From Gigaspora margarita (taxonomy: Eukaryota > Glomeromycota > Glomeromycetes > Diversisporales > Gigasporaceae): DNA of 64,000 nucleotides. The position numbers were made by a program, and so were the translations under genes. Below are positions 11,954 to 23,467 of the stretch, one piece after another. Where the stretch lies: assembly GCA_009809945.1 (NCBI GenBank), contig WTPW01000071.1:250721-314720 (forward strand). The letters are read 5' to 3'. Numbering within the stretch: position 1 is the first letter of the stretch; every line of letters starts with the position of its first letter. Below the pieces are notes generated by a model, which was given only the letters and a program-made list of their open reading frames with translations, ran no database searches and had not been told where the DNA came from.

Positions 11954-12439
11954 TACTATAGCAAATTACTACTACAATGACTACAACAAACTACCACAAT
12001 GAATACTATATGACAAGCTCTTTTTTTGTTATATATATAATAGTATAAAGCAAAAACTTTGAAACTTTAAATATTCTATATATATGTTGTACCTATGCTG
12101 TATATGTATTGCTACTAAATTATCAATTAGCTTATCAAGAATGTGTCTTATTATTAATAAATAAGTATTTATATTAATAATATATTTGATTCAATTGATT
12201 AAATATGATTTATATATAAAATAGCAATAAAAGATATTAATATTTTTGGGATTTGGAATAAGTTTAGAATTTGGAATAAATTTGAAATTTGGAATTATTT
12301 TGGGATTTGGGATATATATAAACAGTAATTACTATTTGGGCATTAGAACTTGCAATATTAAAATCCCAAATAGGTTTTAATTATTTGGGATTTGGAATTT
12401 TATCTTGGGCTACTAATTTGGGCAGCAAGTATAGTTATA
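11954..12439. repeat. AT-rich spacer with TTTGGGATTTGGAATA repeats
   Basis: Short degenerate copies of GGGATTTGGAATAAATTT recur between about 12245 and 12420, on both strands. No gene is seen. Confidence 0.5.
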
Positions 12440-15400
12440 AGTTTTTTAGTAGCTATTTAAGAGCTTGATAGTTGGTTACTAATTCTAATTCTTTATTATA
12501 GATATAAGGACAAAGTTTACATAGTTCATATTGTAGCTAAGCACTTGATTTTGGTTGCAGAGTAATTTTTTTTAGAGTTATTCAATGCTTTACTCATGTA
12601 TGCTACTATATATTCTTTCTTGTTTTCATCTTTTTGTACAAGTATAATATCTAAACTAGCATAGAAGGTGTTAGTACAAAATGAAGAGTATAAGATAGAG
12701 GTCATTATTAGCTTTTGTTTAAGTTATTCAAAGGCTTCTTGACATTAGCTATTTCATATAAAAGAAATATTTTTTTTAAGAAATTATTAAGCAGGTATAC
12801 TATTTTAGCAAAAATTTCTACAAATTTTCTATAATATGAAACTAGACCAATAAACCTTGTAATTTAGTGAGATTAGATAGTTTTGAAAAGTTGAATACAA
12901 TTTTTTTTTTGCTTATTAAGTGTCCAAGAAATGAAATTGCTTTTAAGAAAATAGCTTTTTTTTATTTAAATATAATTTGGTATTTCTAAGTAAATCAAAG
13001 ACTTGTTAAAGGTAATATAAATATTCTTCAAATATTTTAGAATATAAATTTATATTATAAAGATGGACTAATATAAAGTTTTTATTAACAGGTTGTAGAA
13101 TTTTATTCATAAGCTTTTAAAATGTTGCAAAAAAGTTTGTTAGCATAACTAAGAACTTATACAATCATTTTTGGTAACAAAAGCAGTTTATTCCAATCTT
13201 GTAATCTGCTAATAACTATATTAGCAAATTTATATGTGCATAATCTTTTGAAAGATTTTACATACTGCAAAATAAGTGAAATATTATGCAATATATTTCA
13301 AAATATTTTGAAATATCAAAATTTTGAAATATTTTGAAAATGATTTCAAAATATTTTGAAAATAAATTTGAAATATTTTGAAATATTTTAGATCTAATAT
13401 TTGAAATATTTTAGAACTGGAAAACCAAGCTAGATTAGTAGATTTGTAACCTGGACCATACCAAGAGTGCATTGAACTCATATTCAACATATTTCAATAA
13501 TCATATTACAAGATCAGATTAGATTATTTTTTATTTTTTTTTGTTTATAATTAGATTTTCTATTAATTTTACATTGTTTTTCATTTTTATTTTGTTTTTT
13601 TTTTGGTTTTATTTTATTTTTTTAGTTTTGTTTTGTTTTTTTTTTTTTTTTATTTTGACACTTTACAAAAACACCAACTTTTCTAGCACTTTGCAAAAAT
13701 CTAATTACTTTTTAACACTTTGTACAAGCAACTCAGCCTTTTGATACTTTGCAAGAACACACAACTGATTTCACCAAACAATTTTAACTTTTCAAGAACA
13801 CTTCTTTAGAGAAATAAGGATTTAGTTAGGGCTTTATTTTTTTCATTAGAAATTTTTTGTTCTTTTTGTTTTTGTTTGTTTTTTTTTATATTTTTTTTAT
13901 TAATATTATTTTATTCTAGCACTTTGCAAGAACACAACCTTTACTTCTTTGGCACTTGCAAGAAAACTAACCCAGGCTTTTTTGATACTTTACAAACAAA
14001 CCCAGACTTTTCTAGCACTTTGCAAGACAAACTCTTACTTTAGGGAAATGGAGATTTGGGGGTTTATTTATTTTTTTATTTAGTTTGCTTATATTTTTGT
14101 TTTTTTTTGTTTGTTTTCTTTTTATTTATTAATTTTTATTTTATTTTATTTATTCTAGCACCTTCGAAATCTTTGATTTTGACAATTTTTGAATTTACAA
14201 GAAATGAACTTTTACTTCAGAAAAATGGAGATTTGGGGCTTTGATTATTTTTTTTATTTAGTTTGCTAACTTTTTGTTTTTTTTTTCTTTTTACTTATTT
14301 CTTTAATTTTTATTTTATTTTATTTATTTTAGCACTTTAAAAAAAAAAGACTTTTCTAACACTTTATAAAAACACTAACTTTAACTTCTCTAGCACTCAA
14401 ACACTACTCAGACTTTTCTGGTACTTTACAAGAACACTAGCTCTAACTTTTTAGTACTATGCAAGAACATACCAGATTTTTCTAGCAACTCTTACTTTTG
14501 AGAAATAGAAATTTGAGTGTTTTTTTTTTATTTCATATTTTTTCTAATAAATAGTATGTAAAAATATATAACAATTAAAATTTGAATTAATAAATAGATT
14601 AAAAATGTGTATTTAATTTAAATATCAATATGTGTATTTAATTTAAATATCAATATATATAATTATAATAATAAATAAAATAAAATTTTAAAATTGCAAA
14701 ATCTTGCAAAATTATGCAAAAACCTGTAAAAACTTTCCAATAATTAATTATATAAACATGTATATCATTTGTTTATTTTTAAAAAATTACAATATATTGC
14801 AAAATATTGTGAAAATATTGTCTTCTGCAACCCCAGAGGGGATGATTAGATGGTGGTTTGCATTTTTTTATTTGGCCTATTCACAATATTACACAATACA
14901 TTTTGAAATATTTTGAAATTTATTTTTTAATATTTCAAAATAAATTCTATAATATTTCATAATAAATTCTGAAACATACCAAATTGATCATAATTATTTC
15001 ATAATATTTCAGGCATAATAACTTTCATAAGTTTACATATATATATATTTTGCTAATGTACTTGCTAAGTCCAAAATCAAGAACTATTTAGACTCATATA
15101 ACAAACTAAAGATGTTATCAATAAGTAGCAGTAGATAGGAATTTTTATAGTTAAGGTATTTAATTTTCAGTAATTAACACAGAAACAAACTTTATAGTTT
15201 TTCCTTTTTACTAGTACTATAGAAGAACTTCAAGGGTTTGTTAATTAATAAATGATTTTATATTTCAATATTTTTTCAACCTTCTGTACAATAAATTCAT
15301 TTTTTGTATGTGATACCTAATATGGTCTTTGTTTTATTAGTTTAGCCTTTTCTTTTAGTAAAATTTGATGCATTTCTTCTTTTGTTCTTTCCAATTATTT

Positions 15401-15600
15401 TAACTCTTTTGCAAATAAGTCTTTATTCTTGTGTAGCAGTTCTTTAACTTAAACCTGTTATTCTTTTTTCAACTTAGCAATTCCTTTTGAATCTTTCAGT
15501 ATCTCTAATTCTTTATTCAAGTTATCAACCAGGCATTTTAATATTTTCATATGTTCTGATAACTCTTAACATTGGAGACAATTATTCTTAAAAAAATAGG
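12440..15600 (-). mobile_element. Ty3/gypsy retrotransposon fossil (pol region)
   Basis: Short minus-strand stretches read in order like a Ty3/gypsy pol: the region before reverse transcriptase (about 15560-15300), the start of reverse transcriptase (about 15300-15050), its later blocks (about 13200-12850) and the RNase H region (about 12750-12450). It is heavily broken, with well over ten breaks, looks old, and is interrupted by a separate insertion of about 1.7 kb. No LTRs were identified. Confidence 0.7.
13283..15045. repeat. T-rich insertion with 180-290 bp tandem repeats inside the fossil
   Basis: This block separates two parts of the Ty3/gypsy fossil. Both flanks carry repeated palindromic TTTCAAAATATTTTGAAATA words (13285-13420 and 14895-15010). 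The core has at least four diverged units marked by GGAAATGGAGATTTGGGG-like words (about 13809, 14041, 14219, 14502) and many TCTAGCACTTTGCAAGAACA copies. A 26-bp duplication lies at 14610-14660. No gene is recognised. Confidence 0.55.
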
Positions 15601-15687
15601 GGTAACAATATCAATACTCATTTTTAATTTGTAATATATTATTCTTTTATGCTAAACTTAAAACTAATTTAGAATTCTTTTGCTTTT

Positions 15688-15848
15688 AGAGAAGTGTCAT
15701 TTATTAACTGATTTTTTTAGCAGTGGAAAGAATGCCAAAGTATCAAGCTAATAGATCACATGTATATATGTTGATATAATTGTAATCATTTGAGAGAGGA
15801 GGGGTTTTTACTATTTACAAAAAATCAGCTGATAAATAACACTTCTCT
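15688..15848. mobile_element. MITE with AGAGAAGTGTCATTTAT ends
   Basis: The ends AGAGAAGTGTCATTTATTAA and TGATAAATAACACTTCTCT are inverted over about 30 bp. About 160 bp, no coding. Confidence 0.7.
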
Positions 15849-15942
15849 TAGTATTGTGAGGCATACCAAGTTTTTTGTAAGATTTTTTAGTTTATAAATA
15901 AAGATATTATATAATTATTTATAAAAGATCAAGGAAAAATCT

Positions 15943-16137
15943 AGGCAGTGCCCCTGTGCATTATGTGCCCCTAATGTACTAATAATTAATTTCGCCTGGA
16001 GTTAGGTTAGGGTTAGGGTCAAGATTAGTACAAAATTGTGAGAGGATCATTTTTTGTTAGAAGTGCAACAGGGGTTAACCTAGTAAAATTTCGAGATATA
16101 AAATAGGGGCACAAAGTGCACGGGCACTGTCTAGTTC
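15943..16137. mobile_element. MITE with CTAGGCAGTGCCCCTGTGCA ends
   Basis: Inverted ends of about 32 bp (CTAGGCAGTGCCCCTGTGCA and TGCACGGGCACTGTCTAG). The interior holds GTTAGGTTAGGGTTAGGG and a segment (ATTTTTTGTTAGAAGTGCAA) that recurs inverted in the MITE at 19250-19450, so the two share an internal module. It interrupts the DNA just upstream of a kinase fragment. Confidence 0.75.
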
Positions 16138-16235
16138 AGTCCAAAATCAAATATTAAAAATAGTTAAAATTAAGAAATACAATATACAAATCTCCATACC
16201 TTATATAAACTTTTTAATTTTTAGTTTATAGTCTT

Positions 16236-16475
16236 CTAAATTAAGAAAATTAATTAGGATTCCTTTCACAAATTAGGAAATATTCAAACTATTGGTAAAG
16301 GCGGAATTGGCTCCGTATTTTCAGCAACATGGTTAGATAGTAAAAAAACAATATAAATTCTGCAATATGGTTAGAAGGAAAAATAAATAATAAAAAATTT
16401 ATATCATTTAAAATCACATTTAAAGCATTGCCCGGGTCTCAAAAAAATTTTTTTAAGAGAAGTGGGTCAAATTAT
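16236..16475 (+). pseudogene. Protein kinase N-lobe fragment
   Basis: One frame reads FHKLGNIQTIGKGGIGSVFS then ATWLD, a glycine-rich loop (GKGGIGSV) with the ATWLD word typical of the kinases at 39-60 kb. The frame stops soon after. A further piece (about 16420-16465, PGSQ and FLREV-like in another frame) matches the end of the N-lobe exon of those genes. Upstream sequence matching the EWIPF lead-in carries a stop. This is an isolated exon-sized relic. Confidence 0.65.
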
Positions 16476-17023
16476 TATAATCTTATAATGTACTAGGAAG
16501 TACTGAATTGCAATATTGAAATCAAATTCGAACATATGACTACTGCCTATAAAAAAAGTTATTGTTCATGTGATATGACCATGTAAAAATTTTTTGCCTT
16601 GATATTTTTATCATAAAATAACATAATTTTATGTAAAATGTCTCAACAAAAAATTTCGCATGCTGATATAATATAAACAATAACATCAATATTGGGCATA
16701 CGGAAGTAACAGGAAATTTTTCATTGTTCTTATAATTAAATCGCGCTTTTTATTTCAAGTTTTGTCCATAAATATTTCATATTTATAGAATTTACACTTG
16801 CAAATGGCAGAAATTATTCAGCGTAGCCAGGTTGTAAATTTATAGAATTTTTACAGAAAATATAGAAATATGATGGAAATATTCAAATAAAATTTTTATA
16901 AAACATATCATGTGTTAAATCAAGTGATGATTCAAAATTATAAGCGGACGATAAAGTCGCCCACCACATGTAGCATTGCTAAATTTAACAAAAAAAGCCC
17001 AATAAATAATTTAAAGAACTTAT
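16476..17023. other. Spacer between kinase relic and secreted-protein gene
   Basis: No gene or clear repeat is seen. Confidence 0.4.
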
Positions 17024-17341
17024 TTAAGTACAGGAATCACAGCCAAATCCGAAGTAACCATTTGAACAGGAGGAGCATGAGAATGTACAATAAGGGCTGC
17101 AATCCCATATGCATATTTCTCTTGAAGTAGGAGGGATGCAGCTCAAGGCAGGACAAGTATAGTACGAANGATTAAAATCACAGCTCACACTTTCTGGATT
17201 TGTGCAACCTTCGCAGGAGATTTTGCATGTAAATTTGCCAGTTGGGCAATCGGAATGNCTTTGTCGAGATTTGATATTCATTGGTGATGCTAAACCAAAC
17301 ATGAAGAAAGCCAAAATAAAAAAATTTAGCAGTATCTTCAT
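17024..17341 (-). CDS. Small secreted cysteine-rich protein
   Basis: I chose the ATG at 17341 because it begins a clean signal peptide (MKILLNFFILAFFMFGLASP); in-frame ATGs at 17359 and 17377 would add up to 12 polar residues. The product has about 105 residues. The mature part is dense in cysteine (about 15), including CPTGKFTCKISCEGC, CPALSC and CSPYCTFSCSSCSNGYF, ending CDSCT. The spacing suggests a disulfide-rich extracellular fold. No named family is recognised, and an effector role is speculative. The two N bases (17169, 17258) leave residues unknown. No intron is needed. It shares no clear alignment with the 5.7 kb gene. Confidence 0.65.
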   Translation of the reverse strand: MKILLNFFILAFFMFGLASPMNIKSRQXHSDCPTGKFTCKISCEGCTNPESVSCDFNXSYYTCPALSCIPPTSREICIWDCSPYCTFSCSSCSNGYFGFGCDSCT

Positions 17342-17781
17342 AAAATGGTAAGGGTCCATCCTAATGAAAAAAAACAATAAAAATATTTAAGACTTGCTAA
17401 TAATTCATGGTGCGAAACGTTGTACTATTCAATTGAAGCGACTTTATGAAGAAAAGACGGTCTGCCTCTCTTTTTTTTCATCAAATGATAACTCACTTGA
17501 TCAGTTTATTCAATTNCCAACTACTTAAATTCTGACTAAGGTTCTTGAGAAACTCTTTAACATTTATTTTTAACCGGAGAAAAATGAAGNTTGATAATCA
17601 ACCAATGTAAAGCGCACTTTTATTTTTTTGCAGCTTTATATTACACAAATAAACGCCAATTCATAAAGAAAATATACAAAGAGTAACGGTAAGATCGTTG
17701 CACGATACCGTAGTACGCAAATATTTCTATAGGTTAATTGTCGTACGTATAGGTTAACATAAGAGTATAATGGGTGCATAC
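17342..17781. other. Upstream region of the minus-strand secreted gene
   Basis: Likely promoter side of the 17 kb gene. GC content is higher than in the TE regions. No further feature is recognised. Confidence 0.3.
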
Positions 17782-17931
17782 TAGAGCTGCAGACATTTAG
17801 AAGGTCCAAGGTAGTACGTCACTCTTCACGTCATATAAAATTTATATATAATCATATTAAACGACACGTCACATACGTCACGTCAAACGTCATAGTATAT
17901 GTTCATTGATATTCTAATGTCTGCAGCTATA
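17782..17931. mobile_element. hAT-type MITE, 150 bp
   Basis: The ends TAGAGCTGCAGACATTTAGAA and ATTCTAATGTCTGCAGCTATA are inverted. A perfect 8-bp duplication GTGCATAC flanks it (17774-17781 and 17932-17939). The interior repeats ACGTCA words. Confidence 0.9.
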
Positions 17932-18327
17932 GTGCATACCCACTTGAAATCTGGCGCTTCTTGTTGACGAATATAAAATAACCCAAGTCTCNATACTACA
18001 AGAAAATCATCATAATGGCACTCAAAAAAATTACAAAAAAAGNTTTACCATATATTACTCTAATGGACATTGATATTGCCATCAATATTTTATGCCTGAA
18101 TCTCTTAAATCGATAAAATATGCTCCAAAAAAATATTTTGTTGATCAATCATAATGCATTAAGACCAATTGACTAGGAATTAAAAAAAAAAGAAGGATAT
18201 GTAAATGGGCGTGTTTTGATTTTTGCGTTTCTTCGCGTTACACCTGATAACGAAATCCGATTGGCTGGCGAAATAATAATGAAATTTTTTAGGGTAGTTA
18301 TGGCAGCATGTCATAGTTATGATACGA

Positions 18328-18483
18328 CAGGGTGAAACCCGCGCTGAATTTTGGTTAAATCCGCTATGCAGATCACATGAGGGTGAAATCCGCGTTAACA
18401 TATAAAACACACTATCGCGGATTTCACCCAAACCCTATGATCAAAGCGGGTTTTACTAGAATCCAACGCGGGTTTCACCCTTA
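18328..18483. mobile_element. MITE with CAGGGTGAAACCCGCG ends and nested inner repeats
   Basis: The outer ends CAGGGTGAAACCCGCG and CGCGGGTTTCACCCTTA are inverted. A second inverted pair (GGGTGAAATCCGCG and CGCGGATTTCACCC) lies inside. No clean target duplication is visible. Confidence 0.7.
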
Positions 18484-18783
18484 CATGTTATGATTACACG
18501 TATTTTGTATTACCGTTTTGGTTCTTATTTTGGTTATATGCGATCGATCGATAACTTTCTTGATTTATGATCAACGTTATCTTTTTCCTAAATATGGGTG
18601 AATTGTTACACAGGAAATTAGGCGTTTTATATATGATACTTTATTTGCACTGCACGAACGAACAGACCCTGAGTGTAAGTGATGTTCCAAGGTGCCAATT
18701 CGTGCATTTCGTGATAAAATTTGTGTAAAACATAACATATTTGCACTTTATTTGGGGTTTCTCGACGTTTTACAAAGCTTGGC

Positions 18784-19023
18784 ATCTTAGACTCTTGCGC
18801 CTACTTTTAGATTTTTGTCAATTTCACTTTTCTGTGTCGAATCTTTTACCGGCCTGATGAAATGATAATCTATGATCGTCAAAGACACAACGAAAGGTTG
18901 TAAAAGAGGTGTGGTGATCATTTCCATATTAATCTTTAAATTTAAATAAGATGAATAATAAAATAAATAAGATGAAGATCGATCTTTTTTCACATACGTA
19001 CCAATTAGTAAACCTGAAATCAA
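18784..19023 (-). CDS. Unknown conserved exon, copy 1
   Basis: The minus strand encodes LLQPFVVSLTIIDYHFIRPV followed by a charged tail ending VGARV and a stop. A second copy of the same segment lies at 34944-35060 (LLQTFVLPLTIRDYQFI), with matching nucleotides. Two diverged copies in the same coding frame suggest a real exon or a repeat-borne coding fragment. The upstream part (start within MISGLLIGTYVKKDRSS) is not shared. No family is recognised. Confidence 0.35.
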
Positions 19024-19249
19024 AAAAAAAACTTAATTTATAATTATGATGTAATCAATTCATTTAATTTTTTTTTTTTAAAAGATAAATATTTGAAAAA
19101 TTAATAATTAAATGCAAAATTTACGATTAAAGTTAGTACATTGAGAGTTGATTTTTAATTCGCAAGAATATGACCCTTTTTATCATTTGATTTAATGAAC
19201 GATAAATAATAATTAATTAATGTAAATAATTGAAGAATTAATAATAAGG

Positions 19250-19450
19250 ATAAATCTATTGGCAACATCCTGTCACGTAAAAGCTATATTCTATAACTCA
19301 AAATTTTACTAGGGTAACTCTGTTGCACTTCTAACAAAAAATGACTCTCGCAATTTTGATTAACCTTAATTCTAACTCTAACCCTAATTCTAATATTAAT
19401 ATTAATCTTATAGCTGTTACATAACAGGCTGTTACAAATAGATTTTTCTA
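19250..19450. mobile_element. MITE sharing an internal module with the 15.9 kb MITE
   Basis: The ends AAATCTATTGGCAACATCCTG and CAGGCTGTTACAAATAGATTT are inverted. The interior AATTTTACTAGGGTAACTCT and TTGCACTTCTAACAAAAAAT are the inverse of sequence in the 15943-16137 MITE. Confidence 0.7.
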
Positions 19451-19654
19451 ATAATAATTGAATGTGAAAAAATTATGCTCACAATTAAAGTTAATATATT
19501 AAAAGCCGATATATAATTCGCAAATATGTGATCTTTTTTGCATTTAATTAAAAAATTAAATTAAATTAATGAATAAATAAATAAATATATATATATAGAA
19601 TTTGATTTAAATAATTAAAAAATATATGTTAGAATCGATTTACAATACTGACAT

Positions 19655-20258
19655 GTCATGGATCATTGGGGATGTATGTCAACTAAGTAAATCAAAACCA
19701 TATGTGGTCACTTAATAATTTAATCTATCAAATTTTTTTGATCAGTGACATACATATATATATATAATATATATAACTATATAAAAATTGTCTTGCTTTT
19801 TTTTAGATGCACAGATTTCATTCTTCTTTTTTGGCAGTAATTTTCAAGCCAATCGACTCATTCCTATCTCAGTAACAAAGTTACAGAACCGTTTTTTAAA
19901 TTATATACGGAAAACAAATTTTTTTTCTAGCTTAATTCATCTATATTATTGTTTGGATAATCTTGATGAAATTTAGGCTGTCAATAAAAATTTTTTTTAA
20001 GTAAATATAAAATTTAGCTCTGTAAGTTGTTTTGTAGAGGTCTTCTATAAATCTACTCAAAATTTGAGTATCTAATTTTTAGTAGTAAAGGCCCTGCATC
20101 TAAATATTGTATTACTAATAAATTAATATTGTCATTAATTATATTATCATTATTACTGGTATAATCAGACAAAAAATTTGATAATAAATTTTTATATGAT
20201 ACCATATATATTTTTGATTTACTTAGTTGACATACATCCCCAATGGATCATGTGTGTG
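19655..20258. mobile_element. TIR element with CATTGGGGATGTATGTCAAC ends
   Basis: Inverted ends of about 50 bp (GGATCATTGGGGATGTATGT... and ...ACATACATCCCCAATGGATC, extending through AAGTAAATCAAAA). The ends resemble those of the fold-back at 49861-50515. No transposase. Confidence 0.75.
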
Positions 20259-21189
20259 AATGGAATCATAATTACAACCCATAAAAACTGGGCAAAATTT
20301 TAGTTGCAACTGCAATAAATGTAGCTTTTTAATTATCAACAACCAAAAACTCTTGAATTCGATAATAATAACAATATAACAATATAATAAATATAAAACT
20401 TGATAAATAGACAATCATACTTTATAAACCACAAAAATAATCTTAAATTTTTGCTTTTTTAAAAAAAATTTAAAAAAAAACAAAATAAAATAAATAAAAA
20501 TGATCTCTGTATTTGCAACTATTTCATTTATTAAGACAATTCAAGGAAACACTTCGTTAAATAGAATTGCTATGTATAAACATGAATATAATGAATTTGT
20601 ACATTATAAATTTAAAGCATTCTTCTCTCCAATAATTAACATATGGGCTAGATGTTTCAAAAAGGACAAAATTGACAATTTTTTCAAAAGATTCTTTTAA
20701 TATAAATTAATTTAAAATAAGATGAGGTTCATTTTTCACTTAAGATTCATAAGTAGTTGTCTAATAAAATTTTGCTATAAAGTTCCATAATGTTTGCATT
20801 TTTATATGATTTATTATAAGATTTACAGCATAAAAATTGTTTTTTCAAAAATTTTATTTTTTGTCAATTTTGTCCCTTTCTGCAGCACCTAGCCCTTATA
20901 ATCAACAAAATTGATCAAAATAAGATAATGTTGATTATTGGTAGATTTGTCTTAGAAAATTCTAAATTGAACATGAGTAACAATAATACTTTAATCTAAG
21001 TAAACCTATTATAGCCCCCAAATTTTTTTCTATAAAAAAAGTTGTTGGTTTAAGGATTCCTGCACTATAGTATAAAGAAATGATTTGTGAATTCAAATAA
21101 ATTTTAAAGTAACTATTGAACATACAAAGAATTATAATTAACAAGTTTACTACATGTACACTAAAACTATATACAAGAACAAACTGGTT
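20259..21189. other. AT-rich spacer, possible upstream part of a helicase relic
   Basis: A short open frame at 20500-20700 has no recognised match. Nothing else is supported. Confidence 0.3.
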
Positions 21190-21825
21190 TATGCCATTAT
21201 GTATTAGGAATTTTTAACTTTATTAAATACAAAATCAAAACCCTTATATGATAAATTGCCATTATTAATAGCCATGAAATAGCTCTAACAATTAATATCT
21301 GTACTAGAAATAGTATAGTTAACAGTGCTCAAGGTATACTCTTGATATAGTATATGATAATGAATCACTAATAAAAGAAAGCTTAGGCATAAATAAGAAA
21401 CAAATTATTATCTTTAACAAATCTTCTAAGTATATAATAGTAGAACTATTAAATCAAAAACCAGGCTCATATATAAAACTTCTGACAAATCATATACCAA
21501 TTTATCCTATTAAATGAAAATGCAAATATGAATTTAGAACAAGAGATAGAACAAAAATAATTTATAAATTTCAAAGAATTCAACTACTAATCACACTAGC
21601 CTTTGCATTTACAGAATTTAAGATACAATACTAAAAAAGATAATAGTCAATTTTGATAATGAAAAAATAGGTGCAGACATGTATATAATATTATTTCAGA
21701 TACAAAAATTAAAAGATATAATAATATTACATCCGTTTGATCAATCTAAACTGAATATAATAATGGACCCTGATCTTGAAAAAGAACTAAATAGGCTTAA
21801 AAAATGCTCAAAAACAATCTAATAT
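21190..21825 (+). pseudogene. PIF1-like helicase C-terminal relic
   Basis: Consecutive plus-strand stretches resemble the end of PIF1-family helicases as found in fungal Helitrons and their host relatives: a TRNSIVNSAQGILLDIVYDN-like block (the N-G-x-x-G region), then PGSYIKL, a RIQLLITLAFAFTEFKIQ block (counterpart of the P-x-x-x-A-x-A-x-T-x-x-K-S-Q-G motif with the key SQG lost), then a tail resembling the RLLR-FD region. In-frame stops split it, and no Walker A motif is present upstream. Helitron origin is likely but unproven, since no Rep domain or Helitron ends were found. Confidence 0.5.
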
Positions 21826-21833
21826 TTTATAAT

Positions 21834-22092
21834 AAGGCTGTTCGAAATTACAATTTCGTTTAACGTTCTCCCTCCCACCAGCTCTAAGAGCTCCCCCCTA
21901 TAATTAAACAGGCCAATCATAACGCTCATCTCGTTTTCAGATTCAAATAAGTCACGTGCTTATAAGTCAACCAATAATAATGTGTTTATTTTTTGCAATT
22001 TTAATATGTTTGTTTAATTTGACCCCCCTCCCCCACCATGCTTAAGCTCCTTAAGGGAACGTTAAACAAAATTATAAATTCAAACGGCCTAA
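21834..22092. mobile_element. MITE with AGGCTGTTCGAA ends
   Basis: About 40 bp of inverted ends (AAGGCTGTTCGAAATTACAA... GTTTAACGTTC and the inverse ending TTCAAACGGCCT). The interior contains two runs of CCCCCTCCC type. Confidence 0.75.
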
Positions 22093-22184
22093 CAAATACT
22101 ATCCAACAACATTATAATTACAAAAATTAGAATAAACAACTATATGATTAATGCTACTCTTAATATATTTAATAATTAATTTAT

Positions 22185-23401
22185 ATACCGTATTACCGCA
22201 AAATAACGATCATGGGCATTATTTTGAAAATCTCATCTCCTAAAAATAGCATACTGGGTTTCGAAATAATGCCCATGCGCGTCCTGAAATAGCGCGCACC
22301 ATATATAGCTCGATCATCTGACTTTATTCAAACAAACTGAATAACTTTATTTAACATATCTGGAAAACATATGGGATAAGAGTTCGCTACCCTTGGCGGC
22401 TCTAATATAATCATATTTCCCACTACAGATACATATATTGATCACAACAGCAAACGAAAAAGACACCTATAATGCTCTGTCTGTCCCTAGGTAAAGAGAC
22501 GATCTGAAACTATTCACAGATAAAATACCTTCATATAGAGAGAAACCATCAAATCTTCTTATAGCTGTAAAGAGAATCGGTAACTATGTTCCTGCCAATT
22601 TGAGCGAGGTTCATTCTTATGGTCCTTGCACTGCCACTTGCAGCCGTAGAGCCAAATACAGCAACCGGTCTTTGCACTGCCACTTGCAGCCGTGGAGCCA
22701 AATCAACAACTGGTCCTTGCACTGCCACTCACAGTCGTGGAGCCAAATACAACAACTGGTCCTTGCACTACCACTTGCAGCCACAGAGCCAACTACCTCT
22801 GGTCCTTGCAATGCCACTTGCAGCCATAGAGCCAGGTACTCAACAGGTCCTTGCACTGCTAATGCAGCTATGAAGCCTGGTATAACAAAAAAAACAACAC
22901 TGCTTGCTTGAATTTGAGTGGGTAAGGAAGGGAGATAGAGCCAGACTTCACAAAGCGAGTGATAGCGAAAAGAAAGATAACCTTCTTCACTGAGATTCTT
23001 GGCCTTAAATACTCCTCCTGTATTACTGGTTCATAATTGGCACAGCCATTATCCCTTACCCCTATTACCGATCTAACAATTATAACCATGTGAATTTAAA
23101 ATCATATGCAAATCTTAAATTACCTGTAAATACAAGTTACAAAATCTCACGACAATAATCAAAGAATAACCATAAAAGGATACATAACAAAACCTGTACA
23201 TAATCGGTCATAAAGTTATCTGATCTCACAATAATGATCGCCCTGTAAAATACTGCACATGGGCGCTATTTTGAATATCTTATACATATTTGCTTATAAA
23301 ATCAGATTACCTCAAAATAGCACACATGTGCGCACTCAAAATAGCGCACAGGTGATCAAATCACTGCGCAGGTGCATGTTATTTTGTGGTAATATGGTAT
23401 A
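22185..23401. mobile_element. TIR element with ATACCGTATTACCGCAAAATAA ends
   Basis: The ends ATACCGTATTACCGCAAAATAA and TTATTTTGTGGTAATATGGTAT are inverted. GGGCATTATTTTGAA/GGGCGCTATTTTGAA words recur inside both termini. The 1.2 kb body holds a minisatellite and no transposase. Two separate MITEs flanking ordinary DNA would be an alternative. Confidence 0.6.
22621..22890. repeat. Minisatellite, six units of 43-46 bp
   Basis: The unit GGTCCTTGCACTGCCACTTG CAGCCGTGGAGCC plus about 12 bases starts at 22621, 22667, 22712, 22758, 22801 and 22846. It is far richer in GC than its surroundings. Because spacing is not a multiple of three, the open frames over it are not evidence of a gene. Confidence 0.85.
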
Positions 23402-23467
23402 AATAAAACAAATTACAAATCAAACATATATTTATATCTTGAATTAACACTCACTCATAATATAACA

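Noticed and set aside
13541-14244. Phe-rich short open frames
   Set aside because: Poly-T low-complexity DNA within tandem repeats.
22600-22911. Overlapping open frames on both strands rich in Cys, Ala and Thr
   Set aside because: They are by-products of a GC-rich minisatellite whose units are 43-46 bp, so the frame drifts between units.
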